Origin: Roseibium limicola
GTDB lineage: Bacteria > Pseudomonadota > Alphaproteobacteria > Rhizobiales > Stappiaceae
Assembly: GCF_017313085.1 (NCBI RefSeq)
Contig: NZ_JAFLNF010000008.1
Span: 1-64,000 of the forward strand
Direction: 5' to 3'
DNA length: 64,000 nucleotides
A program made the translations under genes and the position numbers. The notes below the pieces were generated by a model. That model was not told the DNA's origin. It was given only the letters and a program-made list of their open reading frames with translations, and searched no databases. Positions 44,785-53,928 of the stretch are shown here, in pieces. Each line of letters begins with the position of its first letter. The stretch's first letter is position 1.

Positions 44785-45441
44785 ATGAATGAAGAATACA
44801 GCCTCGCCGAGGTCGCCTACAAGCGGCTGGAAGAGGACATCGTCACCCTGAAGCTCCAGCCCGGCGAAGCGCTGACAGAAACACGCCTGTCCCAAACGCT
44901 GAACATGGGCAGGACACCGATCCGGGAAGCCGTTCAACGCCTGTCCTGGGAAGGTCTGGTATCGATCCGCCCGCGACTTGGAATGGTGATTTCCGAGTTG
45001 AACCCCGGTGACTACACCCGTGTCATGGATGCACGGCATCCGCTGGAGGTTCTGTTGGCAACCAGTGCGGCACGCCTGGCCAGCCGGACGGAGCGTGATC
45101 GCCTGCACGACTGCACCTCCGCCATGCGCGATGCTGCTGCAGCAAAGGACATGCTGGCCTTCATGCGGATGGACAAGACATTCGACGAGATCATCGGCCG
45201 TGCCTCCTGCAATCCCTTCGCCGCCAAGGCGGTCGCCCCGCTGCAGACCCTCAGCCGGCGTTTCTGGTTCCGCTATATGGGCGAGAGCGATCTGACGGCC
45301 GCTGCCGCCTGTCATCTGGACCTGATGCAGGCAATCGGCAAGGGGGATGAACAGGCAACCCGCGCAATGGCAGAAGAGCTCATGCGCTACATGCGCCGTC
45401 AGGCCGTGTCACTGATTGCCGAGGTCAGTTTTTCAAGCTGA
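44785..45441 (+). CDS. GntR-family (FadR/FCD-type) regulator
   Basis: This 218-residue regulator has a winged helix-turn-helix (LTETRLSQTLNMGRTPIREAVQRLSWEGLV, about 30-60) and a helical FCD ligand domain with metal-type His/Asp residues (DKTFDEIIGRA, HLDLMQAI). The ATG at 44785 lies 13 bases after a strong AAGGAGG, a slightly long spacing. Divergent position suggests it represses the epimerase/oxidoreductase operon until hydroxyproline or an intermediate is present. Confidence 0.88.
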   Translation: MNEEYSLAEVAYKRLEEDIVTLKLQPGEALTETRLSQTLNMGRTPIREAVQRLSWEGLVSIRPRLGMVISELNPGDYTRVMDARHPLEVLLATSAARLASRTERDRLHDCTSAMRDAAAAKDMLAFMRMDKTFDEIIGRASCNPFAAKAVAPLQTLSRRFWFRYMGESDLTAAAACHLDLMQAIGKGDEQATRAMAEELMRYMRRQAVSLIAEVSFSS

Positions 45442-45467
45442 CTGTTTCGGTGAAATCACAGCAATAA

Positions 45468-45487
45468 AGGCGCAGGAGCCTGCGCCT
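45468..45487. terminator. Stem-loop between GntR and acr3 genes
   Basis: AGGCGCAGG pairs with CCTGCGCCT across a 2-base spacer. On the minus strand TTTATT follows, so it probably ends the ars operon; there is no T-run on the plus strand. Confidence 0.55.
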
Positions 45488-45513
45488 CCAGAGCTCAGTG
45501 CGGCCTCGCCTGA

Positions 45514-46554
45514 TCAGGCGAACATGTGCCTTGTCCGGTTCGCCAGAGCAACCAGCGACAGCATCACCGGGACCTCGACAAGCACGCCAACCACTGTGGC
45601 CAACGCGGCGCCCGATTCCAGGCCAAATAGGCTGATCGCCACCGCAACGGCCAGCTCGAAAAAGTTTGATGTGCCGATCAAGGCCGCAGGAGCAGCCGTC
45701 GTGAAAGGAACCCGCCAAAAATAGCCCCAGACATAGGCTATGGCGAAAATCCCGTAGCTCTGCAGAAGCAAGGGAACCGCGATCAGCACAATCACCAGCG
45801 GCTCATCGACAATGGTCTGAGCCTGAAAACCGAACAGCAGAACGACCGTCGCCAGCAGTCCAATGACCGAATAAGGCTTCATCTTGGCGGTGAACTCAGC
45901 CACCCGTTCAGGATCGCCACTGGCATCCAGAGCCTTTCGCGTGAAGTAACCTGCCACCAGCGGGATGACCACATACAGAAGCACCGAGTAAAACAGCGTC
46001 TCCCAAGGCACCACGATATCGGTCACCCCAAGCAGCAATGCGGCAAGAGGTGCAAAAGCAAACACCATGATCAGGTCGTTGATCGACACCTGAACCAGGG
46101 TGTAATTCGCGTCCCCTCGGACCAGCTGGCTCCAGACAAAGACCATCGCCGTGCAAGGCGCGACACCCAGCAGGATCATCCCCGCTATATATTCCTTGGC
46201 ATCACTCGGGCTCACCAGCCCGGCGAAGATATATTCGAAGAACAGTATCCCCAGCGCCGCCATGGTGAAGGGCTTCACCAGCCAATTGATTACCAGAGTG
46301 ATGCACAGGCCCTTCGGCTTCTGTCCCACATCCTTGAGGGAAGAGAAGTCGATATTGACCATCATCGGAAAGATCATCACCCAGATGAAGACCGCAACAA
46401 CCAGGTTGACGTTGGCAATCTCCAGAGCGGCAATCGCCTGGAAAGCGCCCGGTGCCATCAAGCCCAGACCAACGCCGGCGGCGATGCAAATGGCAACCCA
46501 GAGCGACAAATAGCGCTCGAACAAGCCGAGGGGGGAAACGTCAGAGGAAGTCAC
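45514..46554 (-). CDS. acr3: Arsenite efflux transporter Acr3
   Basis: This 346-residue inner-membrane protein has ten hydrophobic helices and the conserved Acr3 motif [15 protein letters not shown] with the essential Cys. It exports arsenite using the proton gradient. The start is GTG 46554, 7 bases after AGGAG; a longer frame to 46668 overlaps the arsC gene. It is the last gene of arsR-arsC-acr3. Confidence 0.93.
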   Translation of the reverse strand: MTSSDVSPLGLFERYLSLWVAICIAAGVGLGLMAPGAFQAIAALEIANVNLVVAVFIWVMIFPMMVNIDFSSLKDVGQKPKGLCITLVINWLVKPFTMAALGILFFEYIFAGLVSPSDAKEYIAGMILLGVAPCTAMVFVWSQLVRGDANYTLVQVSINDLIMVFAFAPLAALLLGVTDIVVPWETLFYSVLLYVVIPLVAGYFTRKALDASGDPERVAEFTAKMKPYSVIGLLATVVLLFGFQAQTIVDEPLVIVLIAVPLLLQSYGIFAIAYVWGYFWRVPFTTAAPAALIGTSNFFELAVAVAISLFGLESGAALATVVGVLVEVPVMLSLVALANRTRHMFA

Positions 46555-46624
46555 GTCTGATCTCCTGGAATGAGAATGGTGGGCGATAAGCGCCCGAAGG
46601 AGGCATGAAAACGAGGGACGGAAC

Positions 46625-47113
46625 CTATGCGTCGGTGCGCCCGATGGCTGAAAGCTGGAGCTTTGCATCCGCCGCGTCGAAAACTGTGTCGGGCAGAGCC
46701 AGAAGATCCTCGACGCGCCTTTTCATCTGCGTGTAAGCCAGATCGAACGCTGCTGCGCGCACGCTGTCGTCGCCCTCAACGCCTGCAGGGTCCGGGATCC
46801 CCCAATGCACCACCAGTGGGTGCCCCGGCCAGATTGGACACGCTTCCCCGGCCGCATTGTCACAAACCGTGACGATGAGATCCATTTTCGGCGCATCGGG
46901 ACCGGAAAACTCTTCCCAGCTTTTGGAGCGAAACCCCTCCGAGCTCACCTTCTGGCGCTCCAGGCATGCAAGAGCGTCCGGGTTCACCTGTCCGCGTGGC
47001 GTCGAACCTGCGGAAAAGCTCTTGAATCGATCACCGCCGAGGTGACCCAGCAGGCCCTCGGCCAGAACGGAGCGGGCAGAGTTAGCTGTGCAGACGAACA
47101 AGACGTTACGCAT
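46625..47113 (-). CDS. arsC: Arsenate reductase, low-molecular-weight phosphatase type
   Basis: This 162-residue enzyme reduces arsenate to arsenite, which Acr3 then exports. The P-loop is VCTANSARS with the nucleophilic Cys near residue 8, and a downstream [15 protein letters not shown] supplies two further Cys for the disulphide relay of thioredoxin-coupled ArsC. ATG 47113 fits the family N-terminus; no clear SD is seen, and the long upstream frame overlaps arsR. Confidence 0.92.
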   Translation of the reverse strand: MRNVLFVCTANSARSVLAEGLLGHLGGDRFKSFSAGSTPRGQVNPDALACLERQKVSSEGFRSKSWEEFSGPDAPKMDLIVTVCDNAAGEACPIWPGHPLVVHWGIPDPAGVEGDDSVRAAAFDLAYTQMKRRVEDLLALPDTVFDAADAKLQLSAIGRTDA

Positions 47114-47147
47114 GTGAGGGTGTTCCAAGTTGGAAATGGCAAGGTGG

Positions 47148-47507
47148 CTAGGCCGGTGTCGGCTCTGTGTCCTTTTGCGGCACGCAGCTGAGCACATTGA
47201 GCAGCGGCGCACAGAGCTCCGGGTTTCCGCCACAGCAATCCTGCAGCAGGTATGTGACAAGCTTTTGCATCGCGGAAAGATCTGCGCGGTAAACAATCGA
47301 ACGCCCATCCCGCTCAGCTGAAATCATTCCGGAACGGGTCAAGAGGCCAAAGTGGGTCGAGAGCGTGTTGGGACGCACGTCGAGGGTTTCAGACACCGCA
47401 CCGGCGGACAGCCCATCCGGGCCTGCCTTTACCAGCAGGCGAAACACATCCAGACGGGTTTCCTGACCCAGCGCCGCGAGCGCATCAAGAGCATTATTCT
47501 TATCCAT
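47148..47507 (-). CDS. arsR: ArsR-family arsenite-responsive repressor
   Basis: This 119-residue repressor has a winged helix-turn-helix (VSETLDVRPNTLSTHFGLLTRSG, about 38-60). The classical ELCVC arsenite site is absent. Instead it has Cys91, Cys92 and Cys99 near the C-terminus (CCGGNPELC), which resembles the relocated sites of other ArsR proteins. It leads the ars operon. A perfect palindrome lies 3 bases upstream of its start codon. Confidence 0.92.
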   Translation of the reverse strand: MDKNNALDALAALGQETRLDVFRLLVKAGPDGLSAGAVSETLDVRPNTLSTHFGLLTRSGMISAERDGRSIVYRADLSAMQKLVTYLLQDCCGGNPELCAPLLNVLSCVPQKDTEPTPA

Positions 47508-47509
47508 AG

Positions 47510-47533
47510 TTCGATAATAACCGAATTATCGAA
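47510..47533. promoter_or_regulatory. ars operator, TTCGATAAT-6-ATTATCGAA
   Basis: A perfect 9-base inverted repeat lies 3 bases upstream of the arsR start codon. Position and symmetry are those of an ArsR binding site; a repressor bound here would block the operon. Confidence 0.8.
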
Positions 47534-47595
47534 TTATTCAAGCCGAATTGCCAGTTGGGTTTCTCCCGTTCACGGCATCATCCAATCTGAGCAGC

Positions 47596-48093
47596 TTATG
47601 AGCCCTTCTCGATCTGATCTTGCAACGTATTCAGATTTTTCAGGCTGCGCGAAGCCCGGTCGATAATGTCCTGATTTTCCTGTTTCAGCGTCGCATAGTT
47701 CGGCAAGGAGGGAGCAATGACCAAAGGAGCTGGTGTCGGAGGCCGTGTTGCCCCGTCCCAGGAAAATTCCTCAGGCGCAGCTTGGGCGGTCTCCAATTGT
47801 GTCTGGAGGAGTTCGACCTTCTCTGTCAGCGAAGCAACAGTCTGAGCAAGGCCAAGCTGCTGATCGGTGACTGAAGCGACTTCCTCCGTCAGCTGCCCTG
47901 ATTCCTCGCGGGTTGTGAACTTGATCCCACCGTCGGTAAGTTGGAAATCAGCAACTTGTGGAAGTGCGATCAAAGCCCCGCCAAAGGCAAAAATCAAAGC
48001 CTGGCCGGAGGAGATGTCCCGTTTGAAAAGAATGGTCAGGGCGGCGAGCAACATCAGCAGCCCTCCCGCAAACCACAGGGGATCAATATCCAT
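47596..48093 (-). CDS. Membrane-anchored coiled-coil protein of unknown function
   Basis: This 165-residue protein has two short hydrophobic segments near the N-terminus (about 5-25 and 32-50), then a region with coiled-coil character (about 70-110, rich in Gln/Leu/Glu) and a Pro-rich linker, ending with a basic-acidic helix. ATG 48093 follows a near-ideal AAAGGAGG SD. I recognise no family. It is preceded by a short gap from the dpp operon and followed by the ars region. Confidence 0.75.
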   Translation of the reverse strand: MDIDPLWFAGGLLMLLAALTILFKRDISSGQALIFAFGGALIALPQVADFQLTDGGIKFTTREESGQLTEEVASVTDQQLGLAQTVASLTEKVELLQTQLETAQAAPEEFSWDGATRPPTPAPLVIAPSLPNYATLKQENQDIIDRASRSLKNLNTLQDQIEKGS

Positions 48094-48203
48094 AAGCAAC
48101 CTCCTTTCGACACCCAAAGCGGAATATACTTAAAGTCTACATATCAAAAGCAAGTAACTTTAGCTTGTATCGGCGATTTTGTCCCGGAAAATGACGCAAC
48201 GAA

Positions 48204-48234
48204 AACAGGCGGAGCGCCGAGCGCCCCGCCTGTT
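48204..48234 (-). terminator. Probable terminator of the dpp operon
   Basis: AACAGGCGG and an inner GCGC pair with GCGC and CCGCCTGTT. On the minus strand TTTT follows closely. It is 24 bases after the dppF stop. Confidence 0.6.
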
Positions 48235-48257
48235 CAAACTCTGCACCCGGCAATGCT

Positions 48258-49094
48258 TCAGGCAGCGCTTGCTGCTTTGGCCGCCAGACGTTTCTTGATG
48301 CTGTCCGCATCAGCGCGTGGCGTCGCCGCAAACAGCGTCTTTGTATAGGCATGTTGCGGGGCGTCGAAGACTTCGTCGCGCGTGCCGTATTCCACCACTT
48401 CGCCGAAATACATCACCATCACCTTGTCGGCGAGATACTTCACCACCGACAAATCGTGGGAAATGAAGATGTAGGTCAGGCCCATTTCGTCCTGAAGGTC
48501 CTTCAGAAGATTGAGGATCTGCGCCTGAACCGAAAGATCCAACGCCGACACCGGTTCATCAAGCACCAGCAGCTTCGGCTTCAGCATGATCGCACGGGCG
48601 ATGGCGATGCGCTGGCGCTGGCCACCGGAGAACATGTGCGGGTAGCGCCCGTAATGCTCCGGCTGCAAGCCGACTTTCTGCAGCATTTCCAGAGCCAGTT
48701 CGCGACGCTCGGCCGCTCCCATGTCCGTATTGAGCAGCAGCGGTTCTTCGAGCACATGGCCGATCTTCTGGCGCGGGTTGAGCGAGCCATAGGGGTTTTG
48801 AAAGATAATCTGCACCTTCTGGCGCATGTCTTTCGAAATCCCGGTCTTGGCAATATCGATCGGCAAGCCGTCAATCTCGATCCCGCCTTCGGACTGGGCA
48901 TCGATCATCGTCAGCATACGTGCAAGGGTTGACTTGCCGCAGCCGGATTCACCGACGATGGCCAGGGTCGAACCGCGTTCCACATCAAAGCTGACGCCCT
49001 TGACGGCGGTGAACTTGCCCGGCTTTTTGAACAGCCCGCCCTTGATGTCATAGGTGCGGTAGAGATCACGCACTTTCAGGATGATATCGCTCAT
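48258..49094 (-). CDS. dppF: Dipeptide ABC importer, ATPase DppF
   Basis: This 278-residue ATPase powers the dipeptide importer together with DppD. Walker A is GESGCGKS, the signature FSGGQRQRIAIARA, and Walker B VLDEPVSALD. It is shorter than E. coli DppF, which has an extended C-terminal peptide-transporter region. Its ATG overlaps the dppD stop (TGATG). Confidence 0.93.
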   Translation of the reverse strand: MSDIILKVRDLYRTYDIKGGLFKKPGKFTAVKGVSFDVERGSTLAIVGESGCGKSTLARMLTMIDAQSEGGIEIDGLPIDIAKTGISKDMRQKVQIIFQNPYGSLNPRQKIGHVLEEPLLLNTDMGAAERRELALEMLQKVGLQPEHYGRYPHMFSGGQRQRIAIARAIMLKPKLLVLDEPVSALDLSVQAQILNLLKDLQDEMGLTYIFISHDLSVVKYLADKVMVMYFGEVVEYGTRDEVFDAPQHAYTKTLFAATPRADADSIKKRLAAKAASAA

Positions 49095-49930
49095 CAGAAG
49101 CCTCCTTCCGATGCAAAGTCACTGACAGTCGGCAGCCGGTCGCCATCGGCGTTCTCCGGCAGCGCCGACAGCAGCGCCCGCGTATAGGCATGCTTGGGAT
49201 CTTCAAACAGGGAGAGAACATCCGCCTCTTCCATCTTGTTGCCTTTGTATTGGACAATCACCCGATCGGCGGTCTCGGCCACAACGCCCATGTCATGGGT
49301 AATCATGATCAGCCCCATGCCACTGTCCTGTTGCAGCTGAACCAGTAGATCGAGGATCTGTTTCTGGATCGTCACGTCAAGCGCGGTTGTCGGCTCGTCG
49401 GCGATCAGCAGCTTCGGCGAGCAGGCAATTGCCATGGCGATCATCACGCGCTGACATTGACCACCCGACATCTGATGCGGAAAAGCATTTACCCGCTCTT
49501 CTGGCTTTGGCAGGCCGACGGACTTCATCAGTTCGATGACCCGCGCCTTGCGCCCCTTGCCGGAGAGATTGGTGTGGGTCTTCAGCGTTTCATTCAGCTG
49601 ATAACCGATTGTAAAGCACGGGTTCAGACTTGCGACAGGCTCCTGGAAGATCATCGAGATGTCCTTGCCGATCACCTTCCGACGCTCCTGCGTCGACAGG
49701 GTGCGCAAATCACGTCCCTCGAACTCCATCTTGTCGGCGGTGATCGTTGCCGTATCAGGCAACAACCCCATCACGGCAAGCATCGCCACGGATTTGCCCG
49801 AGCCGGACTCGCCAACGATGGCCAGAACTTCACTGCCTTCGACCGTGTAGTCGACCCCATCAAGCGCCTTGAACGGGCCCTTGGCAGTGGCGAATTCGAC
49901 CTTGAGGTTACGAATTTCAAGAAGCGGCAT
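49094..49930 (-). CDS. dppD: Dipeptide ABC importer, ATPase DppD
   Basis: This 278-residue ATPase has Walker A GESGSGKS, signature [15 protein letters not shown] and Walker [11 protein letters not shown], followed by a short C-terminal region with FEDPKHAYT of the oligopeptide-transporter type. It lies 4 bases after dppC and overlaps dppF, so all three are translationally coupled. Confidence 0.93.
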   Translation of the reverse strand: MPLLEIRNLKVEFATAKGPFKALDGVDYTVEGSEVLAIVGESGSGKSVAMLAVMGLLPDTATITADKMEFEGRDLRTLSTQERRKVIGKDISMIFQEPVASLNPCFTIGYQLNETLKTHTNLSGKGRKARVIELMKSVGLPKPEERVNAFPHQMSGGQCQRVMIAMAIACSPKLLIADEPTTALDVTIQKQILDLLVQLQQDSGMGLIMITHDMGVVAETADRVIVQYKGNKMEEADVLSLFEDPKHAYTRALLSALPENADGDRLPTVSDFASEGGF

Positions 49931-49934
49931 GGGC

Positions 49935-50864
49935 TTAGCTCCTCTTCAGCTTCGGGTCGAGTGCGTCACGAAGACCATCACCGACCAGATTGATCGCCAA
50001 CACCGTGACCAGGATAGCAACACCCGGGAAGGTCACGACCCACCACGCACTGAGGATAAACTCACGTGCCTCGGCAAGCATGGTGCCCCATTCCGGCGTC
50101 GGTGGCTGTGCGCCCATGCCGAGAAAGCCAAGGGCGGCCGCATCGAGAATGGCATTCGAGAAAGACAGGGTGGCCTGAACAATCAGCGGTGCCAGGCAGT
50201 TCGGCAGGATGGTCTTGAACATCAACCGAAAATGGCCGGCACCTGCCACACGTGCGGCGACCACATAGTCCCGATTAACCTCCGCCATGACCGCAGCGCG
50301 GGTGAGACGGACGAAATGCGGCTGCAGCACGATTGCAATCGCGATCATCGCATTCATCAGTCCCGGCCCCAGAATGGCGACGAGAACAAGGGCCAGCAGC
50401 AGAGACGGGAACGACAGAATGATGTCCATGATACGCATGATGAACGTATCGACCGCACCACCGACGTAGCCAGCCACCAGACCGATGACGATGCCACCGA
50501 CCAGCGCGATGGTTACGACGACCACGCCAATAAACAGCGAGAATCGCGCCCCGAAAATCAGGCGCGACAGGATATCCCGGCCAACCGCATCGGTGCCCAG
50601 AGGATAGGTAAGACTGCCACCAGCTTCCCAGAAGGGAGGCGACAGAAGCGCATCACGAAACTGCATGTCGGGATGATGCGGAGCCACCAGAGGGGCAAAG
50701 ATTGCCACGCTCACCAGCAGGACGAAGAGCGCCAGCCCGAGAACAGCCCCCTTGTTCTGAGAAAAATAGTACCAGAATTCAACCAGCATCGCCTTGGTGG
50801 CGTTGCGGCTTTCTTTCTCCACGGCAGTCGTCTTGGCCGTGTCGACCGAAGATGTTTTTGTCAT
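49935..50864 (-). CDS. dppC: Dipeptide ABC importer, permease DppC
   Basis: This 309-residue membrane protein is the DppC-type permease, with an N-terminal cytoplasmic segment, about six helices, the typical periplasmic domain (YPLGTDAVGRDILSRLIFGA), and the ATPase-contact motif AARVAGAGHFRLMFKTILPN. It lies 17 bases after dppB. Confidence 0.93.
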   Translation of the reverse strand: MTKTSSVDTAKTTAVEKESRNATKAMLVEFWYYFSQNKGAVLGLALFVLLVSVAIFAPLVAPHHPDMQFRDALLSPPFWEAGGSLTYPLGTDAVGRDILSRLIFGARFSLFIGVVVVTIALVGGIVIGLVAGYVGGAVDTFIMRIMDIILSFPSLLLALVLVAILGPGLMNAMIAIAIVLQPHFVRLTRAAVMAEVNRDYVVAARVAGAGHFRLMFKTILPNCLAPLIVQATLSFSNAILDAAALGFLGMGAQPPTPEWGTMLAEAREFILSAWWVVTFPGVAILVTVLAINLVGDGLRDALDPKLKRS

Positions 50865-50881
50865 TTTATTGTCTCCCCGCG

Positions 50882-51889
50882 TCAGTTGTGGCGGATACGC
50901 GGATTGATGAGACCGTAGAGAAGATCCACGATCAGATTCACCAGCATGATGATACCGGCGATCAGCAGCAAACCGCCCTGAACCACGAAGTAGTCACGCC
51001 GCGAAATGCTGTCGACCAGCCATTTGCCGATGCCTGGCCAGGAGAAGATGGTCTCCGTCAGGATAGCGCCCGCAAGCAACACACCGACCTGAAGACCAAT
51101 CGTCGTCACCACCGGGATAAGCGCATTGCGCAAGGCATGGAGGCCGACGACCCGGAACGGGGACAGCCCCTTCGCCCGTGCGGTCCGCACATAATCCTCA
51201 CCCAGCACTTCCAGCATGGCCGACCGGGTCTGACGCGCGATCACCGCAAGCGGGATGGTCGCCAGAACGATGGATGGCAGCACCAGATGGCTGACAGCCG
51301 AGGTGAACGCCCCCTTCTGTCCCGACATCAGACTGTCGATCAGCATGAAGCCCGTGCCTTGCGGGAAATAGTACAAGATCCCGATCCGACCCGAGACCGG
51401 CGTCCATTGCAGAATGCCCGAGAACAGGATGATCAGCAGCAGCCCCCACCAGAAGATCGGCATGGAGTAGCCCACGAGAGCCGTGCCCATGATGGCCTGG
51501 TCGGTGACCGATCCGCGCTTGACCGCCGCGAAGATACCCGCCGGAATGCCGAGACAAACCGCCAGAATGATCGCACAAAGCGCCAGCTCCACCGTGGCGG
51601 GAAACAGGGTGAGAAACTCGGTCAGGACCGGCTTCTTCGAAGCGAAGGAAATTCCAAGATCACCGTGGAAGATATCGATCAGATAGTCGAAATACTGGTG
51701 CCACAGGGGCTGGTCAAAGCCCATCTGTGCCATCAGCTGCGCCTTGCGCTCAGGGTCGATCCCCCGTTCGCCGGCAAGCAGATCAAGCGGGTCGCCAGGA
51801 AGCAGCCTGATAAAGCTGAAGGCAACAAGCGTGACCCCGAAGAAGGTCGGGATCAACAGGCCGAGACGGCCGATAAGAAAACGAAACAT
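50882..51889 (-). CDS. dppB: Dipeptide ABC importer, permease DppB
   Basis: This 335-residue membrane protein is the DppB-type permease, with an N-terminal anchor (MFRFLIGRLGLLIPTFFGV), a periplasmic region (PGDPLDLLAGERG) and the loop RTARAKGLSPFRVVGLHALRN that contacts the ATPase. It forms a heterodimeric channel with DppC. Confidence 0.93.
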   Translation of the reverse strand: MFRFLIGRLGLLIPTFFGVTLVAFSFIRLLPGDPLDLLAGERGIDPERKAQLMAQMGFDQPLWHQYFDYLIDIFHGDLGISFASKKPVLTEFLTLFPATVELALCAIILAVCLGIPAGIFAAVKRGSVTDQAIMGTALVGYSMPIFWWGLLLIILFSGILQWTPVSGRIGILYYFPQGTGFMLIDSLMSGQKGAFTSAVSHLVLPSIVLATIPLAVIARQTRSAMLEVLGEDYVRTARAKGLSPFRVVGLHALRNALIPVVTTIGLQVGVLLAGAILTETIFSWPGIGKWLVDSISRRDYFVVQGGLLLIAGIIMLVNLIVDLLYGLINPRIRHN

Positions 51890-51964
51890 TTTCTGGTCCG
51901 GATACGAATAACCAGCGTAACCCGTAAGATCTACCTAGGGTTTCCGCCGGCTGTAAAAGGAAGA

Positions 51965-51989
51965 ACGCCGGCGAGGATCTCGCCGGCGT
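51965..51989 (-). promoter_or_regulatory. Perfect 11-bp-arm hairpin between dppA and dppB
   Basis: ACGCCGGCGAG pairs with CTCGCCGGCGT around a 3-base loop, 17 bases beyond the dppA stop. A weak pyrimidine stretch (TCTTCCTTTT) follows on the minus strand. It probably causes partial termination or mRNA protection, favouring binding protein over permease. Confidence 0.65.
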
Positions 51990-52006
51990 CCAATTTGGGG
52001 GAGCTT

Positions 52007-53611
52007 TTACTCCGCGATGTCCACGCCGTCAAACCAATGACCACCCAGCGGGTCCATGACGTAGCCCGAAACCTTGGACGACATCGGCATGAAGACCGTG
52101 GAGTGAGCGATGGTTGCCCAAGGAGCTTCACGCTTGAACACAACCTGAGCTTCTTCATAAAGCTTGGTGCGCTCAGCCTTGTCGGAGACAACCTTGGCCT
52201 TCTGGATCAGAGCTTCGAACTCGTCGTTGCACCATTGCGCACGGTTGGAACCACCAACGCCATCACAGCCAAGGAGAACGGCAAGGAAGTTGTCGGGATC
52301 ACCGTTATCGCCGGTCCAACCCAGGAGCACGGCACCATCACGGTCCTTATCCTTCGAGCGGGAGAGATACTCACCCCATTCGTAGGAAACGATCTCGACC
52401 TCAACACCAACTTCAGCGAAGTCAGCCTGAAGCACTTCCGCCATGCGGCGTGCGTTCGGGTTGTACGGACGCTGAACTGGCATTGCCCAGATCTTCATGG
52501 ACAGGTTTTCAACGCCGGCATCAGCCAGCATCTTCTTGGCCAGTTCCGGATCAAAGGCGTCGTCTTCAACAGCCTTGTTGTAGGACCACATCGTCGGCGG
52601 AATCGGGTTCTTGGCAGCAATGCCCGAGCCCTGGAACACGGCATCCAGGATGGCCTGCTTGTTGATCGCATGGTTCAGAGCCTTGCGAACTTCAGGCTTG
52701 TCGAACGGTGCCATCTGGGTGTTATACGCCAGATAACCGACGTTCAGACCCTGCTGCTCTTCAATCGACAGGCTGTCGTCAGCCTGGATGGACGCAATGT
52801 CGGCCGGTGCCGGGTAAGGCATCACATGACATTCGCCAGCCTTCAGCTTCTGCAGACGGACGGCTGCATCAGGAGTGATGGCAAAGACCAGGTCGTCGAT
52901 CGGCTGCTTGCCATCCCAATAGTCAGCGAACGCTGCATAGCGGATGACCGCATCTTTCTGATAAGCGACGAAGGAGAACGGACCGGTGCCAACAGGCTCC
53001 TGGTTCAACATTTCCTTGGTGCCGGATGCATCCAGCGTGTCCGCGTATTCCTTGGACAAGATGGAAGCGAAGTCCATTGCCAGGTTGGCGATCATCGGAG
53101 CTTCCGGACGGTTCAGCACGAACTTGACCGTGTAGTCGTCAACCTTGACGATTTCCTTGATCAGGTCCGGCATTGACATGCCGTTGAAATATTCCCAAGC
53201 AGCACCTGGTGTGTACTCATACCAAGGGCTGGATGAATCCAGCTGACGCTCGAACGAGAAGATGACGTCATCAGCGTTGAGCTCACGCGTCGGCGTGAAG
53301 AAGCTGGTTGTATGGAACTTGACGCCTTCACGCAGGTGGAAGGTGTATTCCAGACCATCTTCGGAAACATCCCAGCTTTCGGCCAGGCCAGGCTGCACTT
53401 CAGTCGTGCCGCGCTTGAATTCGACAAGGCGGTTGTACAGAGGCTTGGAAGAAGCGTCGAATGTCGTACCGGCGGTGTAGAGCGCGGTATCAAAACCTTC
53501 TGGCGAACCTTCTGAGCAGTAAACCAGCGTCTTGGCGGATGCGCCGGATGCAGCGATCACGGCCAGACTGACACCGAGAAGGGCGGCCTTTAGGGACTTG
53601 CGAGTATTCAT
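52007..53611 (-). CDS. dppA: Dipeptide-binding periplasmic protein DppA
   Basis: This 534-residue protein has a signal peptide ending ASA-K and matches E. coli DppA closely along its length: TLVYCSEGSPEGFDTALYTA, YNRLVEFKRGTTEV, MPYPAPADIA, AMPVQRPYNPNARRMAE and LGWTGDNGDPDNFLAVLLG. ATG 53611 follows GGGGAGA; the longest frame starts 26 codons earlier. It is the first and likely most expressed gene of dppABCDF. In E. coli, DppA also serves heme uptake and peptide chemotaxis. Confidence 0.95.
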   Translation of the reverse strand: MNTRKSLKAALLGVSLAVIAASGASAKTLVYCSEGSPEGFDTALYTAGTTFDASSKPLYNRLVEFKRGTTEVQPGLAESWDVSEDGLEYTFHLREGVKFHTTSFFTPTRELNADDVIFSFERQLDSSSPWYEYTPGAAWEYFNGMSMPDLIKEIVKVDDYTVKFVLNRPEAPMIANLAMDFASILSKEYADTLDASGTKEMLNQEPVGTGPFSFVAYQKDAVIRYAAFADYWDGKQPIDDLVFAITPDAAVRLQKLKAGECHVMPYPAPADIASIQADDSLSIEEQQGLNVGYLAYNTQMAPFDKPEVRKALNHAINKQAILDAVFQGSGIAAKNPIPPTMWSYNKAVEDDAFDPELAKKMLADAGVENLSMKIWAMPVQRPYNPNARRMAEVLQADFAEVGVEVEIVSYEWGEYLSRSKDKDRDGAVLLGWTGDNGDPDNFLAVLLGCDGVGGSNRAQWCNDEFEALIQKAKVVSDKAERTKLYEEAQVVFKREAPWATIAHSTVFMPMSSKVSGYVMDPLGGHWFDGVDIAE

Positions 53612-53928
53612 CAAACTGTTCTCCCCTTGATGAAACGCCCGGAGCGCCGCTCCAGTTGAGGGCAGCTTTCTTACCCGGGCACGCCACACTAAGTCCGTTT
53701 TTTCGCCTAAATCAATAGGCGAAACATTCCTAATTTTGTTGATTCAGGGAATTTCTTTCTCAGCACTCCTGCCATTGAGATATTCAAAAAGTTCAAAGGG
53801 TTTACCCAACGCAAAACCATTCCTAGAGCGAGCCTGCAGATATATCAGGAAACACTTTCCAGCCAAGTACCTTCCGCCGCCACTGCTTTTGTCTCAAACA
53901 TGACGAAAGGGCACTTGTTTTTCGGTGT
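53612..53928. promoter_or_regulatory. dppA promoter region with a palindrome at 53701-53722
   Basis: About 317 bases between dppA and the glpK stop. A perfect 8-base inverted repeat TTCGCCTA-6-TAGGCGAA lies 90 bases upstream of the dppA start. It could be an operator for dpp. No ORF is convincing. Confidence 0.5.

Noticed and set aside
50702-53176. 824-codon plus-strand open frame opposite dppA-dppC
   Set aside because: It spans three well-supported minus-strand genes, its sequence is Arg/His/Asp-rich without domains, and it is an antisense shadow.
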